NCBI GenBank assembly: GCA_016722655.1
Contig: JADKIR010000004.1
Coordinates: forward strand, 62,001-126,000
Origin: Cytophagaceae bacterium
GTDB taxonomy: Bacteria; Bacteroidota; Bacteroidia; Cytophagales; Spirosomataceae
Direction: 5' to 3'
Length of the DNA stretch: 64,000 nucleotides
Shown piece after piece: positions 1-8,617 of this stretch. Both the position numbers and the translations under genes were made by a program. The notes below the pieces were generated by a model. It did no database searches. It saw only the letters and a list, made by a program, of their open reading frames with translations, and had not been told where the DNA came from. Position 1 is the stretch's first letter, and each line of letters starts with the position of its first letter.

Positions 1-222
1 AATCTCTCAGAAATTAAAAAGATAGTTGATGCTCAAGCCAATGCCCAACTCCAAAAAGACATGAGTCAGATAAAAGAACAACTTGAAATGGAGATTTTGG
101 GAAGATTTTATTATCAGAAAGCAATGAAATTTGTTTCTTTCGAAAAAGACGAAGACATACAGGAGGCATTGAGGTTATTCAAGAACCCAGAAAAATATAA
201 ATCAATTTTAGCCGGAAAATAA
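1..222 (+). CDS. C-terminal end of S41 carboxyl-terminal processing protease (partial)
   Basis: The reading frame is open from base 1 and ends in TAA at 220-222; the N-terminal part lies outside the window. The 73 visible residues form a charged, helical tail (KDMSQIKEQLEMEILGRFYY, then a segment ending NPEKYKSILAGK). This resembles the C-terminal extension of Bacteroidota periplasmic S41 (CtpA/Prc-like) proteases. The catalytic domain is not visible, so the family call rests on tail similarity and on the position directly before tsaB. The next ATG follows the stop codon immediately, implying co-transcription. Confidence 0.6.
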   Translation, partial: NLSEIKKIVDAQANAQLQKDMSQIKEQLEMEILGRFYYQKAMKFVSFEKDEDIQEALRLFKNPEKYKSILAGK

Positions 223-903
223 ATGGCAAATATTTTAAGTATCGATGCCTCCACCAATGGGTGCTCAGTGGCAGTTTTTGAAAATGAAAGTTTACTTGCC
301 TCAAGCGAATCCCGAACCGAGAGATCATCTGCCGAATATCTTACGACAATGATTGACCACGTGCTGGAAATGGGACGAGTGGCTTTTGCCCAACTTGATG
401 CCATCGCTGTAGCCAAAGGGCCGGGAAGCTATACAGGTTTGAGAATAGCGGTGAGTACTGCAAAAGGTCTCGCTTTTGCTCTGGACAAGCCTTTACTGTC
501 ATACAATACACTGACGGGCTTAGTTTCACAAATAGCTGATATAAAAGATGATACTGATCTTTTTTGCCCTATGATAGATGCCAGGCGAATGGAAGTGTAT
601 TGTGGTTTTTTCGACAAAAATGGCCGGCAAGTCATAGAGACCACTGCCGAAATAATTGAAGAGGAAAGCTTTAAAGATATACTTGACAAGAATATTGTGA
701 CATTTATAGGGGAAGGCAGTAAAAAATGCATCGGGGTTATTAATCATCCCAACGCAAGGTTTATTGAAAATACGTTTTTCCCTTCGGCAAAATACTCAGG
801 AAAGCTATGTTTTCAAAAATATACTTCAGGCGAATTCGAATCTCTTGAGGAATTTGAGCCTTATTATCTGAAAGAGTATATGTTTAAAACAAAAAAGCCC
901 TGA
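223..903 (+). CDS. tsaB: tRNA threonylcarbamoyladenosine biosynthesis protein TsaB
   Basis: TsaB is the non-catalytic partner of TsaD in making the N6-threonylcarbamoyl modification on A37 of ANN-decoding tRNAs; it acts in the cytoplasm. The 226 aa match the family length. The ASKHA-fold N-terminus reads ILSIDASTNGCSVAV, and the family motif KGPGSYTGLRIAVSTAKGLA sits at about residues 65-84. The ATG abuts the stop codon of the upstream protease gene, so translation is probably coupled. The stop codon lies inside the downstream terminator hairpin. Confidence 0.93.
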   Translation: MANILSIDASTNGCSVAVFENESLLASSESRTERSSAEYLTTMIDHVLEMGRVAFAQLDAIAVAKGPGSYTGLRIAVSTAKGLAFALDKPLLSYNTLTGLVSQIADIKDDTDLFCPMIDARRMEVYCGFFDKNGRQVIETTAEIIEEESFKDILDKNIVTFIGEGSKKCIGVINHPNARFIENTFFPSAKYSGKLCFQKYTSGEFESLEEFEPYYLKEYMFKTKKP

Positions 904-916
904 AATTCAGGGCTTT
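894..916. terminator. Bidirectional terminator between tsaB and hpf
   Basis: An AAAGCCCTG stem pairs with CAGGGCTTT around an AAATT loop, with T/A-rich flanks on both sides. It overlaps the tsaB stop codon and lies just past the convergent hpf stop. Confidence 0.75.
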
Positions 917-921
917 ATATT

Positions 922-1281
922 TTAGATATGTTCTTCTTCGACCTCTTCTACTACCGCCTCTTGTGGAGTATCCCGGCCGATTTCTTTAGCTTTTTCTTTA
1001 AATTGTTTAACCTTCCTGGTGAGTGTTTCCATGGCCAAATCGGTAGCTGCTTCAAATGTGTCACCTTCTTCTTTCACAAAAATCGAGCTGCCGGGCATAT
1101 TTAACTTTACTTCTATTAACTTTTTATGGGTATTTAATTTTTCGCCTTTATCTAATCTTAAAAAAACTTCTGAACTGATTATTTTGTCATAAAATGTGTC
1201 TAATTTGTTTAATTTTTTTTGGATAAAATCTACTAAAGAATTGTCAGCACTAAATTTTACTGCATTTACTTGAACTTTCAT
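922..1281 (-). CDS. hpf: Ribosome hibernation-promoting factor (HPF/YfiA family)
   Basis: HPF binds the 30S decoding region and stabilises inactive ribosomes in slow growth. I chose the ATG at 1281, giving 119 aa starting MKVQVNAVKFSADNSLVDFI; the longer frame adds an unrelated N-terminus. The fold is beta-alpha-beta, with the basic helix EAATDLAMETLTRKVKQFKE typical of the family. The C-terminus is a short acidic tail (EEVEEEHI). The length is that of short HPF, without the dimerisation domain of long HPF. The gene is convergent with tsaB. Confidence 0.88.
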   Translation of the reverse strand: MKVQVNAVKFSADNSLVDFIQKKLNKLDTFYDKIISSEVFLRLDKGEKLNTHKKLIEVKLNMPGSSIFVKEEGDTFEAATDLAMETLTRKVKQFKEKAKEIGRDTPQEAVVEEVEEEHI

Positions 1282-1622
1282 AATTACTAAAATTTTAAGT
1301 TGAACACATTGATTTTTTAATTCTGTAACCAATCAATTGGTATGTTGAAAGTATGGAAAATAAAACAAGAATGCAAGAAGTTTTTGTTAAAATTTTGAAT
1401 GTTTTTGACCAGTGGTATTACTAAAAACCTTTAATACCTTACAATCAAGATTTAACAATTTCTTATGTCAACTTAAAAATATTTTTTGATTTAAATTGTT
1501 GAAAAAATTGAAAATTTATTAATAAAAAACAATTCTGTACTCTGACAAAATGTCACAATTTCCCCCTTTGGAACAGCCTTTGTTAATGAATCTGCATTAA
1601 CATTAAATCAAACTGAAAAATT
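1282..1622. other. Intergenic region between divergent hpf and htpG
   Basis: This AT-rich 341 bp spacer carries the promoters of two divergent genes. No ORF or RNA gene is apparent. The one distinctive element is the perfect palindrome at 1543-1555, listed separately. Confidence 0.6.
1543..1555. promoter_or_regulatory. Palindrome TGACA-AAA-TGTCA upstream of htpG
   Basis: A perfect 5+3+5 inverted repeat ends 67 bp before the htpG ATG. The position fits an operator or promoter-proximal factor site for a heat-shock gene. The regulator is unknown, so the function is inferred from symmetry and location only. Confidence 0.4.
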
Positions 1623-3425
1623 ATGGTAGCTGAAAAAGGTACAATTTCGATTAACACCGAAAACATCTTTCCGATCATTAAAAAATTTCTTTATTCTGAC
1701 CACGAAATATTTTTGCGTGAGTTGGTTTCAAATGCCGTTGATGCCACCCAAAAAATCAAAAAATTATCATCATTAGGCCAATATGAGGGTGAATTGGGTG
1801 ATACCAAAATCAAAGTTTCGGTTGATAAAGACGCTAAAACTATCACGATTTCGGACAAAGGTATAGGAATGACCGCCGATGAAATCAAAAAATATATCAA
1901 CCAGATAGCCTATTCCGGAGCAAAGGAATTTGTAGAAAAATACAACTCAGAAACCGATAAAAGTCAGATAATCGGACAATTTGGCTTAGGATTTTACTCG
2001 GCATTCATGGTCGCCAAAGAAGTTGAAATCTTCACAAAGTCGTATCAGGATGCACCCGCAGCCAAATGGAGAAGCGATGGTTCGACCGAATATGAAATCA
2101 GTGATTCAGACAAAACTGAAAGGGGTACTGATATTATTTTGCATATCAGTGAAGACAATGAGGAGTTTTTGGAAGAATCAAAAGTAGAGCAGATTTTGAC
2201 CAAATACGGAAAATTCCTACCGGTTGAAATAGAATTTAAAGAGAAAGTCATCAATAATCCTTCTCCTATTTGGGTAAAACAACCATCGGAACTAAAAGAC
2301 GAGGATTATCTGGCATTTTATAAAGAACTTTATCCTTACTCTGAAGATCCACTATTCTGGATTCACCTCAATGTGGACTATCCGTTTAATCTTACCGGTG
2401 TTTTATATTTCCCTAAAATCAAAAACGACTTTCAACTTAACCGAGAGAAAATCCAGCTTTACAGCCGTCAGGTATTTATTACCGATGATGTAAAAGACGT
2501 TGTTCCTGAGTTTTTGCAGCTGCTACATGGGGTTATCGACTCGCCGGATATTCCTTTGAATGTTTCTAGAAGTTACCTACAGGCTGATGGAAATGTAAAA
2601 CGGATTAATTCTCATATTACTAAAAAAGTAGCCGACAAGCTGGCAGACCTTTTCAAAGATGACCGCAAGGCATTTGAAGAAAAATGGGAATCTATCGGTA
2701 TGTTTGTGAAATATGGTGTCATTGCCGACGATAAGTTTTATGACAGAGCAAAAGATTTTATCCTATTCAAGAATACTGAAAATCAATACTTTACTATTGA
2801 CGAGTACAAAGAAAAACTTGAAATCAACCAAAAAGACAAAGACGGTAATGCGGTAGCTCTCTACGCCAACGACATCAGCAAACAAGATGCCTTTATTGCC
2901 GGAGCTAAAAAACGCGAGTTTGATGTATTGGTTTTTGATGACGTGCTGGATGCCCATTTTATCAATGCAATCGAAGCCAAAATCGAGAAGTTTCAGTTTA
3001 AGCGTGTTGATGCTGATACTTTTGACAAACTGATTGACAAAGGTTTGAAATCTGAAGTAGTGCTTTCGGAAGATGAGAAAAAGAAAGTGGAAGAAACTTT
3101 TAAAACACACGTTGGAAACAACATTGTGCAGATAGAGGCTCTTCCTACCGACGAGCTGCCTGTAAGTATTGTGATGCCTGAATTTATGCGTAGATACACC
3201 GATATGAGCAAACTCAACGGTCAGTCGGGTATGTTTGGAAATATGCCGGTAATGTATAACCTGGTAGTAAACGGCAATCATCCGCTGATTGGAAAAATAG
3301 CCAAAGAAGGCGACGAAAACGGTCTGGCTAAGCAGCTGGTTGATCTGGCACTACTTTCTCAAGGTATGTTGAACGGCAGCGAGCTCACCAAATTTATTGA
3401 GAGAAGTGTGCAAAGCCTTGCATAA
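1623..3425 (+). CDS. htpG: Molecular chaperone HtpG (Hsp90 family)
   Basis: HtpG is the cytoplasmic bacterial Hsp90, an ATP-dependent dimeric chaperone. The 600 aa begin VAEKGTISINTENIFPIIKK. The GHKL ATPase domain (about 1-210) shows LVSNAVDATQKIKKL, DKGIGMTADEIKKYINQIA and GQFGLGFYSAFMVA. The middle domain contains LNVSRSYLQADGNVK. The C-terminal dimerisation domain ends ELTKFIERSVQSLA. DAT replaces the usual DA[CS]D after the N-box asparagine, a common variant in Bacteroidota. The gene is monocistronic, with a strong terminator 40 bp downstream. Confidence 0.97.
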   Translation: MVAEKGTISINTENIFPIIKKFLYSDHEIFLRELVSNAVDATQKIKKLSSLGQYEGELGDTKIKVSVDKDAKTITISDKGIGMTADEIKKYINQIAYSGAKEFVEKYNSETDKSQIIGQFGLGFYSAFMVAKEVEIFTKSYQDAPAAKWRSDGSTEYEISDSDKTERGTDIILHISEDNEEFLEESKVEQILTKYGKFLPVEIEFKEKVINNPSPIWVKQPSELKDEDYLAFYKELYPYSEDPLFWIHLNVDYPFNLTGVLYFPKIKNDFQLNREKIQLYSRQVFITDDVKDVVPEFLQLLHGVIDSPDIPLNVSRSYLQADGNVKRINSHITKKVADKLADLFKDDRKAFEEKWESIGMFVKYGVIADDKFYDRAKDFILFKNTENQYFTIDEYKEKLEINQKDKDGNAVALYANDISKQDAFIAGAKKREFDVLVFDDVLDAHFINAIEAKIEKFQFKRVDADTFDKLIDKGLKSEVVLSEDEKKKVEETFKTHVGNNIVQIEALPTDELPVSIVMPEFMRRYTDMSKLNGQSGMFGNMPVMYNLVVNGNHPLIGKIAKEGDENGLAKQLVDLALLSQGMLNGSELTKFIERSVQSLA

Positions 3426-3463
3426 AATCTTAATATTTAATAGTTTTCAGATATTATTTACTT

Positions 3464-3501
3464 AAAAAGCCATAAACTCATTTGAAGATTATGGCTTTTT
3501 T
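3464..3501 (+). terminator. Rho-independent terminator of htpG
   Basis: AAAAAGCCATAA pairs with TTATGGCTTTTTT across a 13 nt loop. The T-run sits on the htpG sense strand, and the A-run also allows use from the opposite strand. Confidence 0.8.
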
Positions 3502-3537
3502 AGCACCAGACTATTATTCTAAAAGAGAACGCAAAGA

Positions 3538-4767
3538 CTAATTTCCAGACTTACTCCATTTCAAAGCTGCATTAAATACTGCCTCTCTGATTGGATTTAC
3601 GTTGAAATAATCTTTTGTGGGTTGAAGTCCCATGTTTTGTCTGTTTATCAACAAAACCACTGACAAATTTTCTTCCGGAACAACTGCTATGCTGGTACCG
3701 GTAAAGCCTGTATGCCCAAAAGTACCCTTGGGAGCTTTACGCATGAAAGCATTTTGGGGGTCCATCATCCAGCCAAGGCCATTTTTGAAAATATCCTGAG
3801 TAGTGAAAAGATTTACAGTTTTTTCGGAAATAAAACGCTTTTTACCCGCTTTGCCCTTATTCTTAAGCATATCTACCAGCTTCTGAATATCCTGAATATC
3901 CGAAAAAAGGCCTGCAGCACCAGAAATACCCTCACCGGCATACCAGGCGTTTCCATCATTTACTTCGCCTTTTATCAAATATTGTCGCCAGCCATTCCAG
4001 GATTTGGGATCCAGTCCTTCCACCTTAAAACCTAAAGAAGCATCTTCAACCATGCGTTTTTCATATGGATTTCCCGGTGAAGTGGCAGCAAATAAATATT
4101 TGGTTTTATCGGGATTAAAACCCGTATTATTCATTTTCAATGGCTCAAAAACCTCAGATTTGAGATATTTATCCAATGTTTTCCCCGAAACTTTTTCAAT
4201 GATTTCACCTAAAATTGTAAAACCCAGGTCAGAATAATGCCTTTCAGCCCCAACCGGGTATTTCAACGGAAGGTTTTTGATAAAATTGATGGTTTCCAGT
4301 CTTTTATTGGAAAAATAATATAAAGGATACCAATCGTACATCCCCGAAGTGTGGGTCAAAAGATGCCTTACAGTAATCAATTTTTTATCACCTTCAGAAA
4401 AACCGCTCACGTATTTCGCCACAGGATCCCCTACGTTTAATTTACCCTGGTCATGGAGTTTCATGATGGCAGTGGTAGTTCCGACCACTTTAGTAAGCGA
4501 AGCGATGTCAAACAAATGATTGACTGTCATAGGCTCGGGATTTTCAGAAATGGATTCGTCAAAATCTTTCAATTTTGCATAGCCATAAGCTTTTTTCAGC
4601 AAAACCTTTTCTCCCTTTTTTATGCAAACAACTGCCCCGGGAATATTGCTTTTTTCAATATTTTGGAGAATAGCTGCACTCACTTCTTTGTCGAGATTAT
4701 CAACAGAAATATTTTGTGCAAATGCCGAAAAGCCAAGTGACAATAAAAAAAGAATGAAAAATTTCAT
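3538..4767 (-). CDS. Secreted serine hydrolase, beta-lactamase/class C esterase family
   Basis: The 409 aa include a signal peptide (MKFFILFLLSLGFSAFAQ). It belongs to the penicillin-binding-protein-like serine hydrolases (Pfam Beta-lactamase, PF00144). SxxK is SLTK, with nucleophile S90 and K93. The second-motif tyrosine is Y178 in YSDLGF, and the third motif is HTG in GTFGHTGFTGTS. YSD in place of YxN is more typical of esterases and DD-peptidases than of true class C beta-lactamases. The substrate cannot be told. It is probably periplasmic or outer-membrane associated and is transcribed alone. Confidence 0.85.
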   Translation of the reverse strand: MKFFILFLLSLGFSAFAQNISVDNLDKEVSAAILQNIEKSNIPGAVVCIKKGEKVLLKKAYGYAKLKDFDESISENPEPMTVNHLFDIASLTKVVGTTTAIMKLHDQGKLNVGDPVAKYVSGFSEGDKKLITVRHLLTHTSGMYDWYPLYYFSNKRLETINFIKNLPLKYPVGAERHYSDLGFTILGEIIEKVSGKTLDKYLKSEVFEPLKMNNTGFNPDKTKYLFAATSPGNPYEKRMVEDASLGFKVEGLDPKSWNGWRQYLIKGEVNDGNAWYAGEGISGAAGLFSDIQDIQKLVDMLKNKGKAGKKRFISEKTVNLFTTQDIFKNGLGWMMDPQNAFMRKAPKGTFGHTGFTGTSIAVVPEENLSVVLLINRQNMGLQPTKDYFNVNPIREAVFNAALKWSKSGN

Positions 4768-4816
4768 GAGGCAGGTTTATTTTCTGAAATCCAAAAATAC
4801 CTTATTTCAGGAATAA

Positions 4817-5461
4817 TCACCAGTTTTTTATTACTTCCATTAGTTCCTGAGGTTTAATGCTTAAATAATCCTTTGAGAAATAACCAATTACAATAAGTGC
4901 CGCTAAAAATAATACGACAGCAATCCATTGAGAAGCATTGGTTTTCTGAATTTCCTGACGGTCTTTGAGTTCACAGATTTCTCCCGGACAATATCTTGCC
5001 TGTCCTTTGTAAAACAAGCCATAGATTTTGCATCCGATACAATAATTAAATGCTAACTCTGAAAACATGAAAATCATACAAATAAGACATGTAAGACCGG
5101 TAACCGGACCATAAGCATTAAGAATGTCAATATGAATAAACATAGCTGCAGATAAACCAAAACCAATATACCATGCAAATTTTTTCTGTGCTGCACCTAC
5201 ATAAAGTGGCGTCTGATTTCTAACCAAAAAACGGGCGATTACCAAAGAAGGTGAGTATTTGGGACTGATAAAAATCCGGATGGCCATATCGGTCATAAAT
5301 GCCGGAATAAAGTACTTTATCATGATAAAATCGCCTCCAAAGATAATTTTCCAGAAGGAAGTTATCAGTAAGAGAAACAAGATTCCCGCAGCTCCACGGA
5401 TTTCTCTTTCATTCAATACCGGAATGTCATATCCCGCAACAGTCTCGCCAAATTGTTTCAT
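4817..5461 (-). CDS. DUF4395 family integral membrane protein
   Basis: The 214 aa carry four to five predicted membrane helices (for example AAGILFLLLITSF, YIGFGLSAAMFIHI and GLTCLICMIFMFSEL). DUF4395 features are the N-terminal segment VLNEREIRGAAG, a central SPKYSPSLVIARFLV, and paired cysteines NYCIGCKIYGLFY. The family function is unknown. The cysteines and the association of DUF4395 with thiosulfate-sulfurtransferase or thioredoxin genes elsewhere suggest sulfur or redox chemistry, but no such partner is next to it here. Confidence 0.8.
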   Translation of the reverse strand: MKQFGETVAGYDIPVLNEREIRGAAGILFLLLITSFWKIIFGGDFIMIKYFIPAFMTDMAIRIFISPKYSPSLVIARFLVRNQTPLYVGAAQKKFAWYIGFGLSAAMFIHIDILNAYGPVTGLTCLICMIFMFSELAFNYCIGCKIYGLFYKGQARYCPGEICELKDRQEIQKTNASQWIAVVLFLAALIVIGYFSKDYLSIKPQELMEVIKNW

Positions 5462-5491
5462 ATAATATTTGATTTTTTCTACAAAAAAAGG

Positions 5492-6268
5492 TCAGGTAAA
5501 GTTTTGATTCACAGAAAAGTACATCAATGGAAAAATTTCCTGATGGCAGGGAGAAATGGCAATTTGACAAAAAAAATAAAGGTAAAAATCAGCAATTAAG
5601 CTTAAAACCAACACCGTGAATATTTTCGATCTTAATTTTGGATCTCCTGATAGCATTTTTCTAATGCGAGTCACGAAAACATCCATACTTCTGCCCAAAA
5701 AGTAATCGTCACGACCCCAAATGGCGGTAAGAATATCTTCGCGTTTGGCAATTTGGTTTTTTCTTTCCAACAAAAACTTCAAAACTTCCGCTTCACGATG
5801 AGTAAGTTTCTGAATATCACCATTTCTGACAATGGTTTGCTGTGAAAAACTAAAATCATATTCACCACAAGAAAACTGGTCGGTGGTGGCTGTTGAATCA
5901 GAAACAGCATTTCTTTTTAAAAACACTCTTATTCTAAGTACCAGTTCTTCTATACTGAAAGGCTTGGTAATGTAATCATCCCCGCCAATTTTAAGTCCGG
6001 TAATTTTGTCCTCCTGCAGGTTTTTAGCAGTTAGAAATATGATTGGAATCTGTGAATTCTGGGTTCTTATTTTTTCGGCCAATGAAAATCCATCGAGTTC
6101 AGGCAGGTTTACATCAAGAAGGCACAAATCAAATTTCTCCTTTTTAAAAGTTTTCCATGCCTCTTTACCGTCATGAAAATGTAAAATCTCAAAACCTTCT
6201 TCCTCCAGGCTGTCTTTGGTTACAAATCCCAGATTGGGGTCATCTTCTACATATAATATTTTTGCCAT
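5492..6268 (-). pseudogene. rprY: OmpR-family response regulator (RprY-like) with 3' frameshift
   Basis: This is the partner of the histidine kinase gene directly upstream. The receiver has phospho-acceptor D52 (LCLLDVNLPELDG) and K102 (ITKPFS). A winged helix follows (LTHREAEVLKFLLERKNQIA, then GRSMDVFVTRIRKMLSGDPK). After DPK the frame slips: the open frame gives an unrelated 43-residue tail, while one extra A in the AAAA run (complement of 5636-5639) restores IKIENIHGVGFKLNC and a stop at 5589, giving a normal 226 aa regulator. As read, the final wing of the DNA-binding domain is lost. It is either a real mutation or a homopolymer error. Confidence 0.85.
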
Positions 6269-6273
6269 TGTTC

Positions 6274-7533
6274 TTAGTCTGGTTGAGGTATGATAATTTC
6301 AAATTTGGTGCCAACCCCTACTTCACTTGACACTTCAATTTTCCATTTATGAAGATTAATAATTTCTTTTACATAATTTAATCCCAAACCAAAACCCTTA
6401 ACATTATGCAGGTTACCGGTTGGCACACGATAAAATTTGTTGTAAATCTTAGCCAGGTGTTCTTTTGGAATCCCAATACCTTTGTCTTCGATCCAAACCA
6501 CTAAAGCATTGGTCTCATTTCGGGTTCCAATCGTAATAAAAGGTGGCTTGGGCGAATACTTTTTCGCATTGTCGATCAGATTTCTGATTACATTCATAAG
6601 GTGCATTCTGTCGGCAAAAATAGTAGTTTTTGTTGCCTGCAATTGCAACTGGAAATTCTCTTCTAATTCGGCTTTCAGGCTATCGGATACCTCGGCAACT
6701 ATTTCGTGAATTTCCTGCATTTTAATATCCAGTTCCATCTGGCCACGGCCGATTCGAGCGGTTGCCAGTACTGCCTCCACCTGGTTTTTCAGCCGGTTAT
6801 TCTCCTGTTTTATTATCTGAACATATCTTTGAAGTCTTTCGGGCTGATCCAAAATTTTCCCCTGACTCAGCACATCCGTTGCGATTTTTATAGTAGAAAT
6901 GGGTGTCTGAAACTCATGGGTCATGTTATTGATAAAATCACGTTGTACTTCACTCAGCCTTTTTTGTTTCAAAATAACAAACATAGAATATGCAAAAAAG
7001 GCCATGACCACCATTGTGATGATCGATGAAATCATCCAAAAGTCGAGCTTGCCTGTGATATAGCTATCCTGGTTGGGGAATTTTACTGCAAAATAATTGA
7101 GAAATTGGTCCGATTTGGGCATTGTGGCAGCATGGTTAACTTCCTCAATCTCATAATTTTTGTTGATATGCCCACCAAAAACGATTTTATCTGTGTCGCA
7201 GTTATAAATTCCATATTCAAATTCTGCGTTAATATTATTCTTCCTGAATTCCTCTTTGAGCAAATGCTCCAATATTTCCTGTCCCAACGGAACCCTGAGA
7301 TTTACAACATAATAGTCAGAACTAACCTGATCTACCGGATTTTCAAAATTTGAAAGTTTATAGGAAGCTGATATCTGATTGGCAACATTGCGAAGCGATA
7401 CCATTACGGTCTGGTTAAATTGCTGACTTTTCAGATCAAATGCTCTTTTGACCCAATAAATCTGAATGGCGAGAATTCCTGTAATTGCAATAACTCCCAG
7501 AATAATTACTAAACGTATGGTACTTCTGCTCAA
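6274..7533 (-). CDS. rprX: Membrane sensor histidine kinase (RprX-like)
   Basis: The 419 aa contain TM1 at about 7-29, a periplasmic sensor of about 135 residues, and TM2 at about 165-189. The HisKA box is NNMTHEFQTPISTIK with phospho-acceptor H206. The HATPase has the N-box NLIDNAKKYS, G1 VWIEDKGIGIPKEHL and G2 GFGLGLNYVKEI. It lies five bases upstream of the response regulator gene, so the two form a bicistronic two-component system. The Bacteroides RprX/RprY pair has the same layout. The stimulus is unknown. The kinase looks intact even though its partner's gene is frameshifted. Confidence 0.88.
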   Translation of the reverse strand: MSRSTIRLVIILGVIAITGILAIQIYWVKRAFDLKSQQFNQTVMVSLRNVANQISASYKLSNFENPVDQVSSDYYVVNLRVPLGQEILEHLLKEEFRKNNINAEFEYGIYNCDTDKIVFGGHINKNYEIEEVNHAATMPKSDQFLNYFAVKFPNQDSYITGKLDFWMISSIITMVVMAFFAYSMFVILKQKRLSEVQRDFINNMTHEFQTPISTIKIATDVLSQGKILDQPERLQRYVQIIKQENNRLKNQVEAVLATARIGRGQMELDIKMQEIHEIVAEVSDSLKAELEENFQLQLQATKTTIFADRMHLMNVIRNLIDNAKKYSPKPPFITIGTRNETNALVVWIEDKGIGIPKEHLAKIYNKFYRVPTGNLHNVKGFGLGLNYVKEIINLHKWKIEVSSEVGVGTKFEIIIPQPD

Positions 7534-7688
7534 TTTTTACTAGGGTTTAGCTTAGCTTTGGTTGTTTTGTACAAATATAATACTCTTTTTTAAGATTTTT
7601 TAATATTGAATTTTCTAAATCCGTCATTTTAAATGAATTCTTAACCTAATTATCCGGAATCTGATAATAAAAAGTATATAAAAACTCC

Positions 7689-8513
7689 TTAAGCAGAATA
7701 ATATTTCACTTTGTGGAAATCCAAAAATTTCAAAATGGTTTCGACATGAACACCCCAACCCACATTCAGGAATTGATTTTCTTCTATTTCAATCTCATCT
7801 TTTTTTATTTTGGGAGAAAAACCCAGAGGTAAGTGGCGGGTTTGAGATTGCAAAGCCCAAATATTTCCATCTTTGTCAAAAGTTGGTCCGCCGCTTTGGC
7901 CTCGTAAACCCGGAGAACTGGTTTCCAGCCACTTAAACTCAAATATTCCATCCTGACTTTTACCCGAAATTATGTTTCTGGTCATGATACCGTCGATTGG
8001 AAACATCGGAATCGGAAAAATGGACTGATCGTATATAAAGCTCCGCATGTTTTCATTGTAACTTACTTTTACATCATAAAAAGGAAAGCCAAGCTTACAC
8101 AATGACGTACCCGGACTGATACGCGATGAGTTGATAAATTTTGGGTATTGTTTTACAAAATCAGGGTTATAATTTTCGATTTTCCCTATGGCCAGATCAT
8201 TATCTTGTAAAATATGAAAACTATTGACTTTGTGGTGGTCGGCTCCAAACCAAACCGAATGTTGGAGAATCCATTTTGGATTTGGACTAACTGAAGTATT
8301 CGTTTTCTGTTTGATAAATTCCTGATATTGAACCACATGTTGTTGATGGGCCAACATGCCACTCAATACATGGGCTGCCGTCATAAACCAGCCTTCCTCG
8401 TTAATAATTACAAAAGCCCCCACACCACTTTCCAAGGTTCCGTCCATCAATTTTGATGAAATTAAAACGGGAAAAGTATATTTTGAGGCTAGTTTATAGG
8501 CATCTGAAAACAT
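7689..8513 (-). CDS. Trypsin-like serine protease without an export signal
   Basis: The 274 aa have a chymotrypsin/HtrA-type fold. The triad is visible: H48 in FMTAAHVL, D106 in DNDLAIGK and S207 in GQSGGP. There is no signal peptide, TM helix or PDZ domain, so it should be cytosolic, unlike most of this family. The C-terminus reads NVGWGVHVETILKFLDFHKV, which may mark a complete single-domain enzyme. It stands alone with about 150 bp spacers on both sides. Substrate unknown. Confidence 0.8.
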   Translation of the reverse strand: MFSDAYKLASKYTFPVLISSKLMDGTLESGVGAFVIINEEGWFMTAAHVLSGMLAHQQHVVQYQEFIKQKTNTSVSPNPKWILQHSVWFGADHHKVNSFHILQDNDLAIGKIENYNPDFVKQYPKFINSSRISPGTSLCKLGFPFYDVKVSYNENMRSFIYDQSIFPIPMFPIDGIMTRNIISGKSQDGIFEFKWLETSSPGLRGQSGGPTFDKDGNIWALQSQTRHLPLGFSPKIKKDEIEIEENQFLNVGWGVHVETILKFLDFHKVKYYSA

Positions 8514-8617
8514 ATTTTTGAGCTTTTAACTTATGGCTTCCGGCGTACATTTAGTTTTTTTTTTAAATTATTTTTTTCTAAAGATTCTGATTCAAAGATA
8601 ATTTTCTTATAGAATCA

